From assembly GCA_035471785.1 (NCBI GenBank), contig DATIPQ010000103.1:1-64000 (forward strand): a stretch of 64,000 bases of DNA, in the 5' to 3' direction. Positions 1-9,203 of this stretch are shown here, one piece after another; the first letter of the stretch is position 1; each line of letters begins with the position of its first letter. A model generated the notes under the pieces. The model ran no database searches and had not been told where the DNA came from. It saw only the letters and a list, made by a program, of their open reading frames with translations. Source of the stretch: Acidobacteriota bacterium (GTDB lineage: Bacteria > Acidobacteriota > UBA6911 > RPQK01 > DATIPO01). A program made the translations under genes and the position numbers.

Positions 1-37
1 CACTAGGTTTCCCCCAAGCTTCCGCACGGCTTGAGAT

Positions 38-122
38 CCCATTTCCTGGCGGATGCGGGTCTTGCTGGCGGCCCAGGAGCAGATGGGGCAGCGGGTCGAA
101 TCGCGGGTGCGGGCGGGACAGT
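38..122 (-). pseudogene. Detached copy of the 3' end of nth (endonuclease III)
   Basis: These 85 bases match the 3' end of the nth gene at 9220-9304 in the same orientation with 4 mismatches; the first 60 bases are identical. Read on the minus strand in the nth frame they give the same cysteine-rich tail (CPAR..RCPICSWAASKTRIRQEMG). Three of the four mismatches change a residue. Homology stops abruptly on both sides, so the HhH and catalytic parts are missing. The frame stays open to the left window edge and also upstream to an ATG near 172, so a short chimeric reading frame running off the window cannot be excluded. I see no convincing ribosome binding site for it. Confidence 0.6.
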
Positions 123-338
123 TTCGATAATACCCACGGGCCATGATGGTGTTTGGGGCCATCCATCTCGGCTTGCTTGTAAAGTAAATGGGGCATCAAG
201 CCGAAACAGTCAAGGTCAGGCCGGGGCGACAAGGCCCCCCGTTGCGGCTGGTAGGGGCGCGGATGTACCCTTTGAGTGCAGGACAGCAGCCGCTTCTGCG
301 GCACTTGTTTTGCGTTTGTCTTTTAAAGGAGGGCAGAG

Positions 339-554
339 ATGGGCATCGAAGCAAAGAAGGGGAAAGAATTGGACCTCGGGTCCAAGATATTAATTTACTG
401 CTGTATCGCGTGCACTTCGATATTCGGAGCAGTGGCCATGACCTTGGGGATTATCGAACTCTACCAGGGCGACCTGCCCCCTGCCGTCGGATTGATGATG
501 CTGGGCCTGATCGTATTGGGCACTTCCTACTACATGTACCGAGAACTCCGTTGA
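339..554 (+). CDS. Small two-helix membrane protein
   Basis: This encodes a 71-residue protein with a charged N-terminus (KKGKELD) and two hydrophobic helices, about residues 16-39 and 47-66, joined by a short loop. A strong Shine-Dalgarno sequence, AAGGAGGG at 326-333, lies 5 bases before the ATG, which supports a real gene despite its size. It converges with the large PKD/Ig gene on the other strand. I recognise no family. Its topology resembles the small membrane protein at 8729-9004, but the sequences are not obviously alike. It is probably an inner-membrane accessory protein of unknown role. Confidence 0.7.
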   Translation: MGIEAKKGKELDLGSKILIYCCIACTSIFGAVAMTLGIIELYQGDLPPAVGLMMLGLIVLGTSYYMYRELR

Positions 555-587
555 GCGGGCATAGGCAGGCACATCGACCCTGCCCGC
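555..587. terminator. Possible hairpin between convergent genes
   Basis: GCGGGCA at 555-561 and TGCCCGC at 581-587 can pair as a 7-bp stem with a 19-base loop, in the short gap between the convergent genes ending at 554 and 604. There is no T-tract on either side, so this is only a weak candidate for a bidirectional terminator. Confidence 0.25.
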
Positions 588-603
588 ATCAATTCAGACG
601 CCC

Positions 604-3600
604 TCATGGTCCTGAACTGCTGACCAGCACCTCCACTTCAGCCTCGCTCACCAGACCCTTTTCACTGATGGCCACCAGCCGGAAGGTCGTACCCTCCTCA
701 ACCGTGATCTGAATCGATCCGTTGGTGGGCACCGAGCCGATTCCGGGCGCGATCTGTGCCCGGGCCGCTCCGCTCGTCGTCCAGCTCAGAGTCCGCACCG
801 TCGTAGAGGGGAACGAGCCGGCGGGAGTCACCGTAAAGGAACCGATCACGGGGCGGTCGTCGACGGCAACGCTGATGGTCGCCTCGGCCGATTCACCCGT
901 TCCATTGGTCAGCACCAGGGTGAAGCTGGTGTCTTGGGTAAGGGTGACGGAAACACTGCTTGAGGCCTGCATGGGGATGGGCTGGGTCACATTGCTGATG
1001 GTTATGGACCATCCGGCCCCGGCCCTGAAGTTGGTGTCCCAGCTCAGGGTGGCCTGAGTATTCCTTTCGAAAACTCCCGGATCGTCGGCGGGGTTTCCGC
1101 TGGACGCTGAAATCGAAAAGGAAAAGATGCGTGGCGTGGCCTCCCGGACTTCCACTGTCAATGTCGACGTCACGCTCTCGCCTTCATCGTTTTCGGCCCT
1201 CAGCGTGAAGGAGCCGGTACGGGTCAGACAGAATGCCTGCATTTGCACCGTTGGCTCGACCACCTGTGTGGTGCCGTCCGGCACCGTCAGTTCGACCCGG
1301 GAAGCGTCCTCCGTGGTCCAGCTCAAGAAAGTGCGGGCCTGGTTAATGCTGCAGGGGGCCTCACCCACGCCATCGAGACCTCCGATGATGGCCACCGCAG
1401 GATCGGCACTGAAGGCGAGGATGCGGGGCAAGGGAGGTCTGACCCTAACCGTAGCCTGGGCCTCGGCAAACTCCCCTTCCTGGTTGGTGGCGGTCATGTT
1501 GAAGGTGGTGGTCTGGTCGACGAAGACGACCCGTTCGCCATCGGGCTCCACGCTGCCGACTCCGGTGATTAGGACCGAGGTGGCACCCGTCGTCATCCAG
1601 CGCAGGGTTACCTCGCCGCTGCCCCGCAATTCGGTCGGCTCAGCCGTGAAGCTATCGATTTGCACCAGGTCGGCGGGCCGGACCCTGATGGTCAGGGAAG
1701 CCTGCACGACTTCCCCGCGGTCGTTGGTGGCTGTCAGCACGAAGGTGGTCGTGACCTCGGGCGTGACGACCAGCATCCCATCCACAGCCACTTCAGCAAC
1801 TTCTCCCGAGCCGCCGTTGGTCAGGGTGACGCGAGTCGCTCCCTCAGTTTCCCATTCAAGGGTAGTGCTCTCGCCTTGTCGCAGATCGCTGTCTTGAGCC
1901 ACGAAGCGAACGATGCGCGGAAAGTCGGGCCGCACCAGCACGGTCGCTTCGGCATTAGCGCACTCGTTGACGGCATTGCAGGCGGTGAGCACATAGGTAG
2001 TGCTCTCAACCGGCATGACCTGGATCGAGCCCATTGCAGGGTCGAGATCGTTGCCGTCGACGTTGGTGATATTGACCATTTCGGCATTCTCGACCCGGTA
2101 AGTCAAGACGGAAGCATCACCCACGCGAATCTCCGTCGGATCGGCCGTGAATTCAACGATCACCGGCTGCTCGAGGCGAATCGCGGTGACCAGTTTGACG
2201 TCGGTGTCGCTCAGTCCGTCGGGGTCAGTGACGGTCAGGCTGGCCGAGCAGGTCTCTCCGTTGCCGATGACGAAGGAGGCCACGGGCTCGTCGGCGTCCT
2301 GGATCTGCGTCTCGGAGTTGCAGTCATCCTGCAGCTCCCATAGAAATGTGAGCGGATCGTCGTCGGGATCGAAGGAATTGGTGCCGTCGAGGATGATGCG
2401 GGTGAAGGGTTCGACATCGAGCATGTCGGGGCCGGCGTCGGCCACCGGGGCGCGGTTGTCTCCCCGCACGCGGCGGGTCAGCGTCTCGTAGCGGACGCGG
2501 GGGACGACGACGGGGACGGGGCCTTTGTCGGCCAGGTAGTTGCGAGGCGAGTTGGAGCGTCCCCATTCTCCCAGCCGCACCCCGAATCCGAAGCGCCAGC
2601 TATTGTCCTGAGAGACGAAAGACTCGTTGATGCCGAACTCTCCGGTCAGCTTGACGCGGCCCCACAGGGGAGGCAAGTTGACCCGGAAGACGCCTCCGGG
2701 AGCGTTGTCGTTGCGTTCCGATTCGAGGTAGCCGAAGGCTCCTTCCACAGAAACCCCGTTTCCCACGGCTACATCGAAATTGACGCCAATCTGGTCGGTC
2801 ACGGCCAGGTAGGTCTCCTCGGACTCGACGGGGGTGATGGGCACGCTGCGCACCACTACGTTGTCCTGGTTGCCGTCGGTCAGGAAAACGCCGACCTGTC
2901 CCCGGTTGAACAGGTAGTTGAAGTTGAAGAAGAACTGGCCCACGGTACCCGAGCGGTCCCAGCCGCTGCGGTCGACCCGGCGCAAGCTCTGCATGAGGGC
3001 GAACTGAAAATTGCGGTAGCGGACCACCGGACCGATGTCGAACTGCAGTTCGCGGGTGCCGAAATTGCCCAATCCCCTCTCGGACCTGGGCACGAACTCT
3101 GGAAGGAACCCGGCCAGGTCGTTGGAGTCGTTATGACTGCGGAATGCCGCTTCTAACTGGGTCTGGATGGCGAAGGCGTTGGTCAGCCGGTGGAAAGTGC
3201 GCAGTTGCACGGTACCGTGCAGAATCTCGTTCTGGTCGTCGGAGCCGACATCGAACCGCAGCAGGCGAAAGTCGGGCTGGAAGACCCTCCTCCAGGTATC
3301 CAGGGGCTCCTGGCCGGAGGCCACTACCCGCACATCGTTCAGCGAGGCCGACATGTAGACTTCGTAGCGCCCGGGCTGAATACGGCGGTCGCGGTCGATC
3401 ACCAGGTTGGGGCCGGTCTTCTTGTCCAGTTCCTCGACGTAGTTGCAGCCGTCATCGGGATTACAGGGAAAAAAGTAGTAGCTTCCCTCAGGGATGCCGA
3501 CCAGCAGCGGGATCCTCTCGCGGCCCTGGTTGATGCGGGCCCACATCTCCTGGAAGAGATCGATCTTCAAGGCGTCCCCGGGATCGGCGGCGAAGTAGTC

Positions 3601-4554
3601 CTCCACTTGAATGTCGATGGATTCGCTGCGCAAGTAGACGGGCGGCAAACGTACGGGAGCGTCCTGTTGGGGCTGAGCGCCTTGGTCCGGTCCTTGCCCG
3701 GCGCCTCCGACCCAGTAGGAGTCGCGCCTGGAGGGCGTCCAGCCGGGGAACCATTGACTGAGGAAATGGTCGAGAGGCCAGTTGGCGACGATAGGGTCAC
3801 GCAAGTGATTGGTCAACCAGTTGGCGAAGATCATCGACTGAGGGGAGGCGGTATCCGGGTCGGCCACCCGCACCGCGAAGTGCCTCAGAAGGGCCCGGCT
3901 CGGCCCGGGATCGAAGACCAGGCGAACCGCTCCGCCCGCTGCCTGCCGGTAGTCCTCGAAAGGAGTCGGGGCGGAAACGGTATCGAGAGGCCTGTCGTCT
4001 TGACGATCAGCTTGGGCGGCGTCGCTACACGTTGATCGGGCAGCCCATGTATTAAAGTCCCGTGCCAGTTGGGGAACATTGGTGGAGAGGATCGTGCAGA
4101 AGGCCGTCTCGATCTGCTCTCCGGTCAGATTCTGCTGACTGCTCACCCGCTTGAAAGCAATCTCCATGTGCTTTTCATAAGCCACTACGTCCTGAACTCG
4201 GGCCGCGGCAACGGCCATGTAGGCATGAATCAGGACGTTCCCTTCATAAAGCAAGTCTTGCTGGGGACTGCGCCGGTAAATCTGGTCGGCCTGGGTGGCC
4301 AGTTCCTGCATGTCTCGCACGACGGCGTAGTTTTCGAAGTAGAGCTGTGAGAAGGCAGGGGCCGAATAGGCTTGGTCGAGAGAAATCCCTTTGAGGTCTT
4401 GAAACAAATCAGCTACTTGGGAAAGCTGATGGGCGTGTCCCCCGGCTGAGCGGCCCGCCAGCGGATCCTGAGGCGCCTCTTGGGCCCATAGCGATGAGCC
4501 GGTCACGAGAAGAAGCATGATGAGAATCGATTGAGATTTCTCTAGCTGGAACAC
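604..4554 (-). CDS. Large exported protein with beta-rich domain, PKD domain and six Ig-like repeats
   Basis: The frame is open further upstream, but the GTG at 4554 is chosen because AAGGAG at 4561-4566 lies 6 bases before it and it starts a good signal peptide (residues 1-25, ending LWAQ). The product is 1316 residues. Residues about 30-200 are helical. Residues 440-670 alternate aromatic and polar residues like an outer-membrane beta-barrel or beta-sandwich. A PKD-type domain (DAGPD, SFDPDDDPLTFLW) spans about 700-795. Six Ig-like repeats of 75-100 residues run from about 797 to 1311, each with an F.A.P-type start and a TTTF.L.A.N-type end. It is last in a five-gene minus-strand cluster, 29 bases after the preceding gene. 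It is likely a cell-surface or outer-membrane protein; function unknown. Confidence 0.85.
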   Translation of the reverse strand: MFQLEKSQSILIMLLLVTGSSLWAQEAPQDPLAGRSAGGHAHQLSQVADLFQDLKGISLDQAYSAPAFSQLYFENYAVVRDMQELATQADQIYRRSPQQDLLYEGNVLIHAYMAVAAARVQDVVAYEKHMEIAFKRVSSQQNLTGEQIETAFCTILSTNVPQLARDFNTWAARSTCSDAAQADRQDDRPLDTVSAPTPFEDYRQAAGGAVRLVFDPGPSRALLRHFAVRVADPDTASPQSMIFANWLTNHLRDPIVANWPLDHFLSQWFPGWTPSRRDSYWVGGAGQGPDQGAQPQQDAPVRLPPVYLRSESIDIQVEDYFAADPGDALKIDLFQEMWARINQGRERIPLLVGIPEGSYYFFPCNPDDGCNYVEELDKKTGPNLVIDRDRRIQPGRYEVYMSASLNDVRVVASGQEPLDTWRRVFQPDFRLLRFDVGSDDQNEILHGTVQLRTFHRLTNAFAIQTQLEAAFRSHNDSNDLAGFLPEFVPRSERGLGNFGTRELQFDIGPVVRYRNFQFALMQSLRRVDRSGWDRSGTVGQFFFNFNYLFNRGQVGVFLTDGNQDNVVVRSVPITPVESEETYLAVTDQIGVNFDVAVGNGVSVEGAFGYLESERNDNAPGGVFRVNLPPLWGRVKLTGEFGINESFVSQDNSWRFGFGVRLGEWGRSNSPRNYLADKGPVPVVVPRVRYETLTRRVRGDNRAPVADAGPDMLDVEPFTRIILDGTNSFDPDDDPLTFLWELQDDCNSETQIQDADEPVASFVIGNGETCSASLTVTDPDGLSDTDVKLVTAIRLEQPVIVEFTADPTEIRVGDASVLTYRVENAEMVNITNVDGNDLDPAMGSIQVMPVESTTYVLTACNAVNECANAEATVLVRPDFPRIVRFVAQDSDLRQGESTTLEWETEGATRVTLTNGGSGEVAEVAVDGMLVVTPEVTTTFVLTATNDRGEVVQASLTIRVRPADLVQIDSFTAEPTELRGSGEVTLRWMTTGATSVLITGVGSVEPDGERVVFVDQTTTFNMTATNQEGEFAEAQATVRVRPPLPRILAFSADPAVAIIGGLDGVGEAPCSINQARTFLSWTTEDASRVELTVPDGTTQVVEPTVQMQAFCLTRTGSFTLRAENDEGESVTSTLTVEVREATPRIFSFSISASSGNPADDPGVFERNTQATLSWDTNFRAGAGWSITISNVTQPIPMQASSSVSVTLTQDTSFTLVLTNGTGESAEATISVAVDDRPVIGSFTVTPAGSFPSTTVRTLSWTTSGAARAQIAPGIGSVPTNGSIQITVEEGTTFRLVAISEKGLVSEAEVEVLVSSSGP

Positions 4555-4583
4555 GATGATCTCCTTCAATGATCCTTGTAAGC

Positions 4584-6134
4584 TCACGGGTTTCCGTCCG
4601 ACGGGTCGGGACGCGGTCCGGGGCGGATGCCGAAGGCGCCGAACTCGCGCCGGTCCTCTTCCAGCCTCTGACGATCCACATCTCCGCGAACCAGGTGATA
4701 GACGGCTTTGGAGGAATTGCCCAGCATGGAGTAGGTGCGCGCCAAGAGTCCGTGTATGGTTCGAAGCTGGCTTTCTCTCAGCAACGGCCCGCCTTGAGGC
4801 GACTGGGTAGCGCGCCGGCGCAGGTCTTCCAGGAGTTCTACCAAGGTCGACCAGTGCATGGCCCAAAAGAGCTCTTGCCCGAAGGCTGATACGTGGCGCT
4901 GAAAGAGAGCCCGCAACCTGTCGACCGAGTCCTCCCGTCCCGTGGCCGGCGAAAGACGAATGCCCTCAAGATAGGCAGAAAACGCCCGCTCCATCAGAAA
5001 CAGCCTCTTGTGGAAGGCCTCTCCGGCGCGGGAGGCCCTGTTAATCAGGAATTCGGCCTCCTCCACCAGAAAATCTCCGTAGCGGCCAAAGAAGCGGGCC
5101 GCCTCCAGGACCTCGGCGGGGTCCTGCAAGGCAGGACGAAAAAGCTCTTCGGCGTGAGCCAGACAGTGCCTCAAGGTTTCCTCGGGAAGTGCCGGAAACT
5201 CCTCGGTGACCTGGTAGGCGGGAAGCTCCTCCACCGGCCCCGGGCGGGAACAGGCGCCGGTGCTGCGATCGCCCCAGTCGGACTCGGGCAAGGAGAAGAT
5301 GCGGGTCAAGCGGCTGTCGAAGCGATAGAGCGCCTGGGCCTCGGCCAACCGTCCGGCGTCCATCTCCACCAGCAGGGCATGGGCCCGGTTGAGAAAGGCC
5401 TGATCGGAGGGGTCCGTATAAATCCGGGATGCGGCGCAGATCAGCCTGCCCAGATTGGTTCCCAACGGACCCGTATAGCGGGGATGTTCAGCCGCCACCA
5501 GGACGGCCAATTCCACGAACCGCTTGAGCCACATGAAGTCGGGCACCGGGTCGAGGACGTCCAGCCCCAATTGCTCGGCGAGCGAGTAGGAATCGAAATT
5601 GCGTCCCTGATTGGCTTCGATGCTGCGGACCGCCTGGATGACGTGGTTGAAGTCGGCGACGGCGTTGCTGCTCAGCGCCAAAATGTCCCTGCGGTCCTGA
5701 TCAGGCGAGGGGATCAAAGCGTGATAGAGGCTCAATGTGGCTTTGGCCAACCAGTCCTCAGCTTGCAGGAAGTCACGTCCGATGCGCCGATAGACGGCTT
5801 CTACCTGGCGGTGCTTTTCCAGAAGTTCGCGCCGTTTGGGGTAGTCGAGGGAGAGCACGGCGGCAGCGTCGAGCCGGGTGAGAAAATCTTCCAGGCGCTG
5901 AAGGGCCTGGCGTCCCTGGCCTTGAGTCTGAATCGCCTGAGGATCGGGCACATCGAAGCTGAGCAGTCCGCCGCCGTCGCCGGCTTGCGGTGCCGAGGGC
6001 GGCGTATCCAGGGGACATTGGGCCAGCAGCCGGTCGCCGCCCACCGTCCACAAGACTGCCAGACAGCCTAGCGCCAGGCCCAGCCCCCGTCTCCGCGGCA
6101 ACAAGCCGCACAATCCTGCCCAATGCCGTTTCAA
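4584..6134 (-). CDS. Exported helical protein of unknown function
   Basis: This 516-residue protein begins at a TTG preceded by GGAAGGAG, about 6 bases away. An Arg-rich N-terminus followed by a hydrophobic stretch ending LLAQ at about residue 39 is a signal peptide. The rest is rich in Leu, Ala, Glu and Arg and looks mostly alpha-helical, possibly TPR-like, with an Asp/Gly/Pro-rich segment after the signal. I recognise no family. It sits between the 337-residue exported protein and the PKD/Ig protein with short gaps (40 and 29 bases), so co-transcription is likely. It may be a periplasmic scaffold for the envelope cluster; that is inference. Confidence 0.75.
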   Translation of the reverse strand: MKRHWAGLCGLLPRRRGLGLALGCLAVLWTVGGDRLLAQCPLDTPPSAPQAGDGGGLLSFDVPDPQAIQTQGQGRQALQRLEDFLTRLDAAAVLSLDYPKRRELLEKHRQVEAVYRRIGRDFLQAEDWLAKATLSLYHALIPSPDQDRRDILALSSNAVADFNHVIQAVRSIEANQGRNFDSYSLAEQLGLDVLDPVPDFMWLKRFVELAVLVAAEHPRYTGPLGTNLGRLICAASRIYTDPSDQAFLNRAHALLVEMDAGRLAEAQALYRFDSRLTRIFSLPESDWGDRSTGACSRPGPVEELPAYQVTEEFPALPEETLRHCLAHAEELFRPALQDPAEVLEAARFFGRYGDFLVEEAEFLINRASRAGEAFHKRLFLMERAFSAYLEGIRLSPATGREDSVDRLRALFQRHVSAFGQELFWAMHWSTLVELLEDLRRRATQSPQGGPLLRESQLRTIHGLLARTYSMLGNSSKAVYHLVRGDVDRQRLEEDRREFGAFGIRPGPRPDPSDGNP

Positions 6135-6174
6135 GACTTTCTCCTTCCTCTCTCGGCGCCTTCGAACCCGTCGG

Positions 6175-7188
6175 TTAGGGTTTGGAAAGGGCTTTTTGAC
6201 TCAGGCTCCCCAGGCGGATGCGGCGGTCCTCCACCTCGTCCCAGAACTTCTCGAAGCGCGCCAGGATGGGATAGTAGGCCTGCCTGAAGCCCACTTCCTC
6301 AGGATCGCCTCCGCTGTCGCCCTCTTGCTGGACCTGCAAGTCAAAATAAGCCAGTTCCTCAATCCGGTAGGGAAGCCCCTTGCCCAGCATGCCCGAGACG
6401 ATTTCGTCTTGTTCCGGCATGGCCTCATCTCCCTGGCCCGTGTCCTCAAGCCGCTCGGTCAGCCTGGTCCCCTGCCCACCTCCGGCCAGCTTGTTGGCGA
6501 AATGACTTTGCATCAGTGCGAGAAAGCGCAGCCCCGTCGGTTCCAGCTCAGAACGGATGCGGCGCAGATTGACCCCTTGATCGCGGCCAAAGGCCGGCGT
6601 ATCCAGAATGCGGGAAGGAACCGCTGTGACCGGAATGACGTAGTACCATCCGTCCTTCTCAGAGGGCTCAAAACGGGGGATGAAGACGATATCCACCAGG
6701 CTGGCAGCGGCCAGCGGCGCTCCCTCATCGCTGGTGCTTAACTGCGCCGCCCGCTGAGGAGCTGCCTTATGGGAAGGCGGTGTCCGTTCCCGCCCGGGAG
6801 CCGGCACCACGTCTTCCCTTCCGGTGAAGAGAAAAAACTGGTAATCGATGTCCGTCAAAGTCCGCTCGATGATCGGTTTCTCTTGCGGAGAGCCGGCGAC
6901 CGTCTTTTCTTTGGGCAGGGCCACGAAGAGCTGAACGGCTTCGTTCAGATCTTCGGAGGAGACGTCGTTCCTAGTGCACGGATTGCTCTCCGCCAGCCAT
7001 CCCAGCAATTCCTTGACGGCTTCCTGCTCGGGCCAGTTTTCAAGCTGAGAGTGGGTATCGCAGGGCAGCATGATGCGGGTTTCTTTGGAAGTGCAGTCAG
7101 GTTGCCGATCCTCGGAATCCTGACTCAGGCCCCAACCGGTCGTCGCCGGCATCAGCAGCAGATACAACATAATTCGTAGATTGGTCAT
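6175..7188 (-). CDS. Exported protein of unknown function
   Basis: The chosen start is the ATG at 7188, which begins MTNLRIMLYLLLMPATTGWG, a signal peptide; an upstream in-frame start would overlap the preceding gene. The protein is 337 residues. The N-terminal third has several Cys residues (DCTSKE, LPCDTH, NPCTRN). A low-complexity segment follows, then a compact beta-rich domain (IVFIPRF...WYYVIPV) and a charged helical end (ARFEKFWDEVEDRRI). I recognise no family. It is 19 bases downstream of the signal-anchored protein gene. By position and size it could be compared with GldN, but I see no diagnostic motif, so that is only a structural guess. Confidence 0.75.
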   Translation of the reverse strand: MTNLRIMLYLLLMPATTGWGLSQDSEDRQPDCTSKETRIMLPCDTHSQLENWPEQEAVKELLGWLAESNPCTRNDVSSEDLNEAVQLFVALPKEKTVAGSPQEKPIIERTLTDIDYQFFLFTGREDVVPAPGRERTPPSHKAAPQRAAQLSTSDEGAPLAAASLVDIVFIPRFEPSEKDGWYYVIPVTAVPSRILDTPAFGRDQGVNLRRIRSELEPTGLRFLALMQSHFANKLAGGGQGTRLTERLEDTGQGDEAMPEQDEIVSGMLGKGLPYRIEELAYFDLQVQQEGDSGGDPEEVGFRQAYYPILARFEKFWDEVEDRRIRLGSLSQKALSKP

Positions 7189-7207
7189 GCGGCTCTCTCT
7201 CTTGTCT

Positions 7208-8680
7208 TTACTGACCCAACACCCGGCGGATTCTCCTGGCATCGCTGCTCAACGTCTGAGCCTGCAAGACTCTGATCGTCACCCTGAATTCAACCCAACC
7301 GGTTTCCCCGTCAGTTGCCTGAATGGTGAAATCCAACTCGCGGGAGGTGTCGCCCCGCACGGCCTGCAGCAATTGATCGGGATCAAATACCAGTTGAGCG
7401 GAGGGGCTGGTCGGATCCGGTTCAATGCGGAAACCGGCGGGCCAGCTCGAGCCGGGCCGGAAGGAACCTGAACCGAGGAGGATGCCGTCCTCTCCGTCGG
7501 GATCCACAATCCAGCGGGAGAGATCGAACCACCACCGGTTTCCCATCGTGAAAGTGTCGTAAGGGAAGTGCCAGAGCATGTCGCGGTCGAATGCACCCGC
7601 CTGACCGCGGTATACGCTGCGCGGCGGTTGATTCTCCAGGATCACCACTGGCATGCTGCCGGGAACTTCCTCCCCGTATCGAACCTCTGCCGCAAGGGCG
7701 GAGTCGGCATTCTGCCCTTCCTTGGAGCGCAGGCGGAAAAACACTTTGTCAGAGGGCTTGAGCTCACTGAACCTGCCTTCGATGTAGGTACGGCGGGAAG
7801 CATCATAGGACCAGAGTACGGTCCGATTGTCGATAGTGACTTCCTGAGCGGGTCCGTTCTCCACCGTAAAACGCTTCTCGTCCGGTTTGGCCGCCACAGT
7901 CGTTGTCACCCGAAACCTAAGCACCGGCTCGGTTCCGGGATCCGACCTCAAGCGGAAGCGATTGGCGCTCGAGTCGATTGCGAAAGACTGCGCAGCGGAA
8001 TCGAGTTGAAAACCTTCCAGCCTGGGATGCAGATCGCCCCAACGGCCACGGACGATCTTCAGCGGAGGCATCTCCCAAGGACCCGCCTCGTCGGAAGTAT
8101 AGTGCATGGTAAGCGAGTGGCCTCGATTCGAGCGCTTCCAATGGACCTGGCTTTCGCCGAAGACCTCAAACTCAACCTTGTAAATGAAATAATAGGTTCC
8201 TCGCAACGGATCCGTAGACCCTCCGGGTCCGATCAGATCAAAATTGTAGCGCTTGATGGGGACTGCGCCGTTGTGTCCCAGACCGGAGTGATCAATGGAC
8301 TCAGATTCCGTGTCAATCCGTCGCCAGTCTCCTGCTTCGTTCTCCGGACTCCAGTTCTGACCGTTCTTGGTCTTCCGATCCCAGTCTGAGATCTCACACT
8401 GTGTCTGACATTGCCAGGCCTCCACGTGAAGGTCGTAGTCGATGTCGCGGAAATCATGTCCGGGCGTGTAAATCACAGGATAAAACGAGATGGGGAAGCT
8501 AGGGTTCACGGAGGATTGGGTTTCTGGCGTCGTATTGACAACGCCCGTGGACTTGTCGGTGGGCATGCCCAACTGCGTCCTGATTCCCTGCAGTCCGATG
8601 ATGAACAGGACAATGAATTTCAGGAGAATAAGGAGGACATTGACCATGTCCTGGTTGGTGTCGACGACTCTTTTTGCCAT
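7208..8680 (-). CDS. Signal-anchored periplasmic protein, GldM/ExbD-like topology
   Basis: This 490-residue protein has a short N-terminus, one hydrophobic helix at about residues 13-31 (VNVLLILLKFIVLFIIGLQ), and a long beta-rich exported region with several Ig-like segments. Residue 12 is an Asp at the cytoplasmic start of the helix (TNQDMVNVLL). ExbD, MotB and GldM-type stator or motor proteins share a single N-terminal helix with an acidic or polar start and a periplasmic domain. That parallel is topological; sequence homology is not demonstrated. A purine-rich AAGGAG lies about 12 bases before the ATG. The neighbouring upstream gene encodes a two-helix membrane protein. Clear function unknown. 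Confidence 0.8.
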   Translation of the reverse strand: MAKRVVDTNQDMVNVLLILLKFIVLFIIGLQGIRTQLGMPTDKSTGVVNTTPETQSSVNPSFPISFYPVIYTPGHDFRDIDYDLHVEAWQCQTQCEISDWDRKTKNGQNWSPENEAGDWRRIDTESESIDHSGLGHNGAVPIKRYNFDLIGPGGSTDPLRGTYYFIYKVEFEVFGESQVHWKRSNRGHSLTMHYTSDEAGPWEMPPLKIVRGRWGDLHPRLEGFQLDSAAQSFAIDSSANRFRLRSDPGTEPVLRFRVTTTVAAKPDEKRFTVENGPAQEVTIDNRTVLWSYDASRRTYIEGRFSELKPSDKVFFRLRSKEGQNADSALAAEVRYGEEVPGSMPVVILENQPPRSVYRGQAGAFDRDMLWHFPYDTFTMGNRWWFDLSRWIVDPDGEDGILLGSGSFRPGSSWPAGFRIEPDPTSPSAQLVFDPDQLLQAVRGDTSRELDFTIQATDGETGWVEFRVTIRVLQAQTLSSDARRIRRVLGQ

Positions 8681-8728
8681 GACAGTTCCGCTCTCCTTAT
8701 TAAAAAGGCCCTTTTCATAGGGAGGAGC

Positions 8729-9004
8729 CTATCTTGAGACTTTCTTGAAGGTTGTCTCTGCTTTGTAGGAAGTCAACGGTTCACAACTCGGCTTCCCATT
8801 GGGCTTGGAGACCTCTTCGGATTCGATATCATAGTAACCAACAGCCACTCTGGCAAAGGCATATATAATGATGCTCAAAGCTATCGCTATGAATGCCTCG
8901 TCAGGATAGTTATAGTACATCAAAGCAAGTCCGATAGCGAGGCCGACAAGGTTGATAAAGGTCCCGAAAAGGTCGATTCGCCGGATGTTCTTTCTTGAAG
9001 GCAT
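8729..9004 (-). CDS. Small two-helix membrane protein, possible motor partner
   Basis: This 91-residue protein has two hydrophobic helices, about residues 13-32 and 37-56, separated by a short acidic loop (NYPDEAF), then a soluble tail of about 35 residues. The ATG is preceded by AAGGAGAGAGA, an excellent ribosome site. It is the first gene of the minus-strand envelope cluster, 48 bases before the signal-anchored gene. A small two-helix protein paired with a single-helix periplasmic protein is the arrangement of GldL with GldM, but this protein is less than half the usual GldL length. Family not recognised. Confidence 0.75.
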   Translation of the reverse strand: MPSRKNIRRIDLFGTFINLVGLAIGLALMYYNYPDEAFIAIALSIIIYAFARVAVGYYDIESEEVSKPNGKPSCEPLTSYKAETTFKKVSR

Positions 9005-9203
9005 TCTCTCTCCTTGTCAGATATTCATACGCTGCCGGTTGTCATTCGGCCACAGACCGTATAGACACCATAAGACGTTCTTGGGGTGAAACATTTTCTT
9101 ATTTGCTTCCATGGTGAGCACGATTATTGCGCAGCAACGCAAAGAGGGCAAGTTTTGTCTGCGGAATTAGCGGTTCTTGATGAGCGGTCCTTGTTTCCTG
9201 GGG

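Noticed and set aside
7208-9004. Zorya-type defence motor (ZorA/ZorB) as an explanation of the two membrane proteins
   Set aside because: Sizes do not fit: ZorA is a large protein with a long tail and ZorB has an OmpA-like domain; no helicase or nuclease partners lie nearby.
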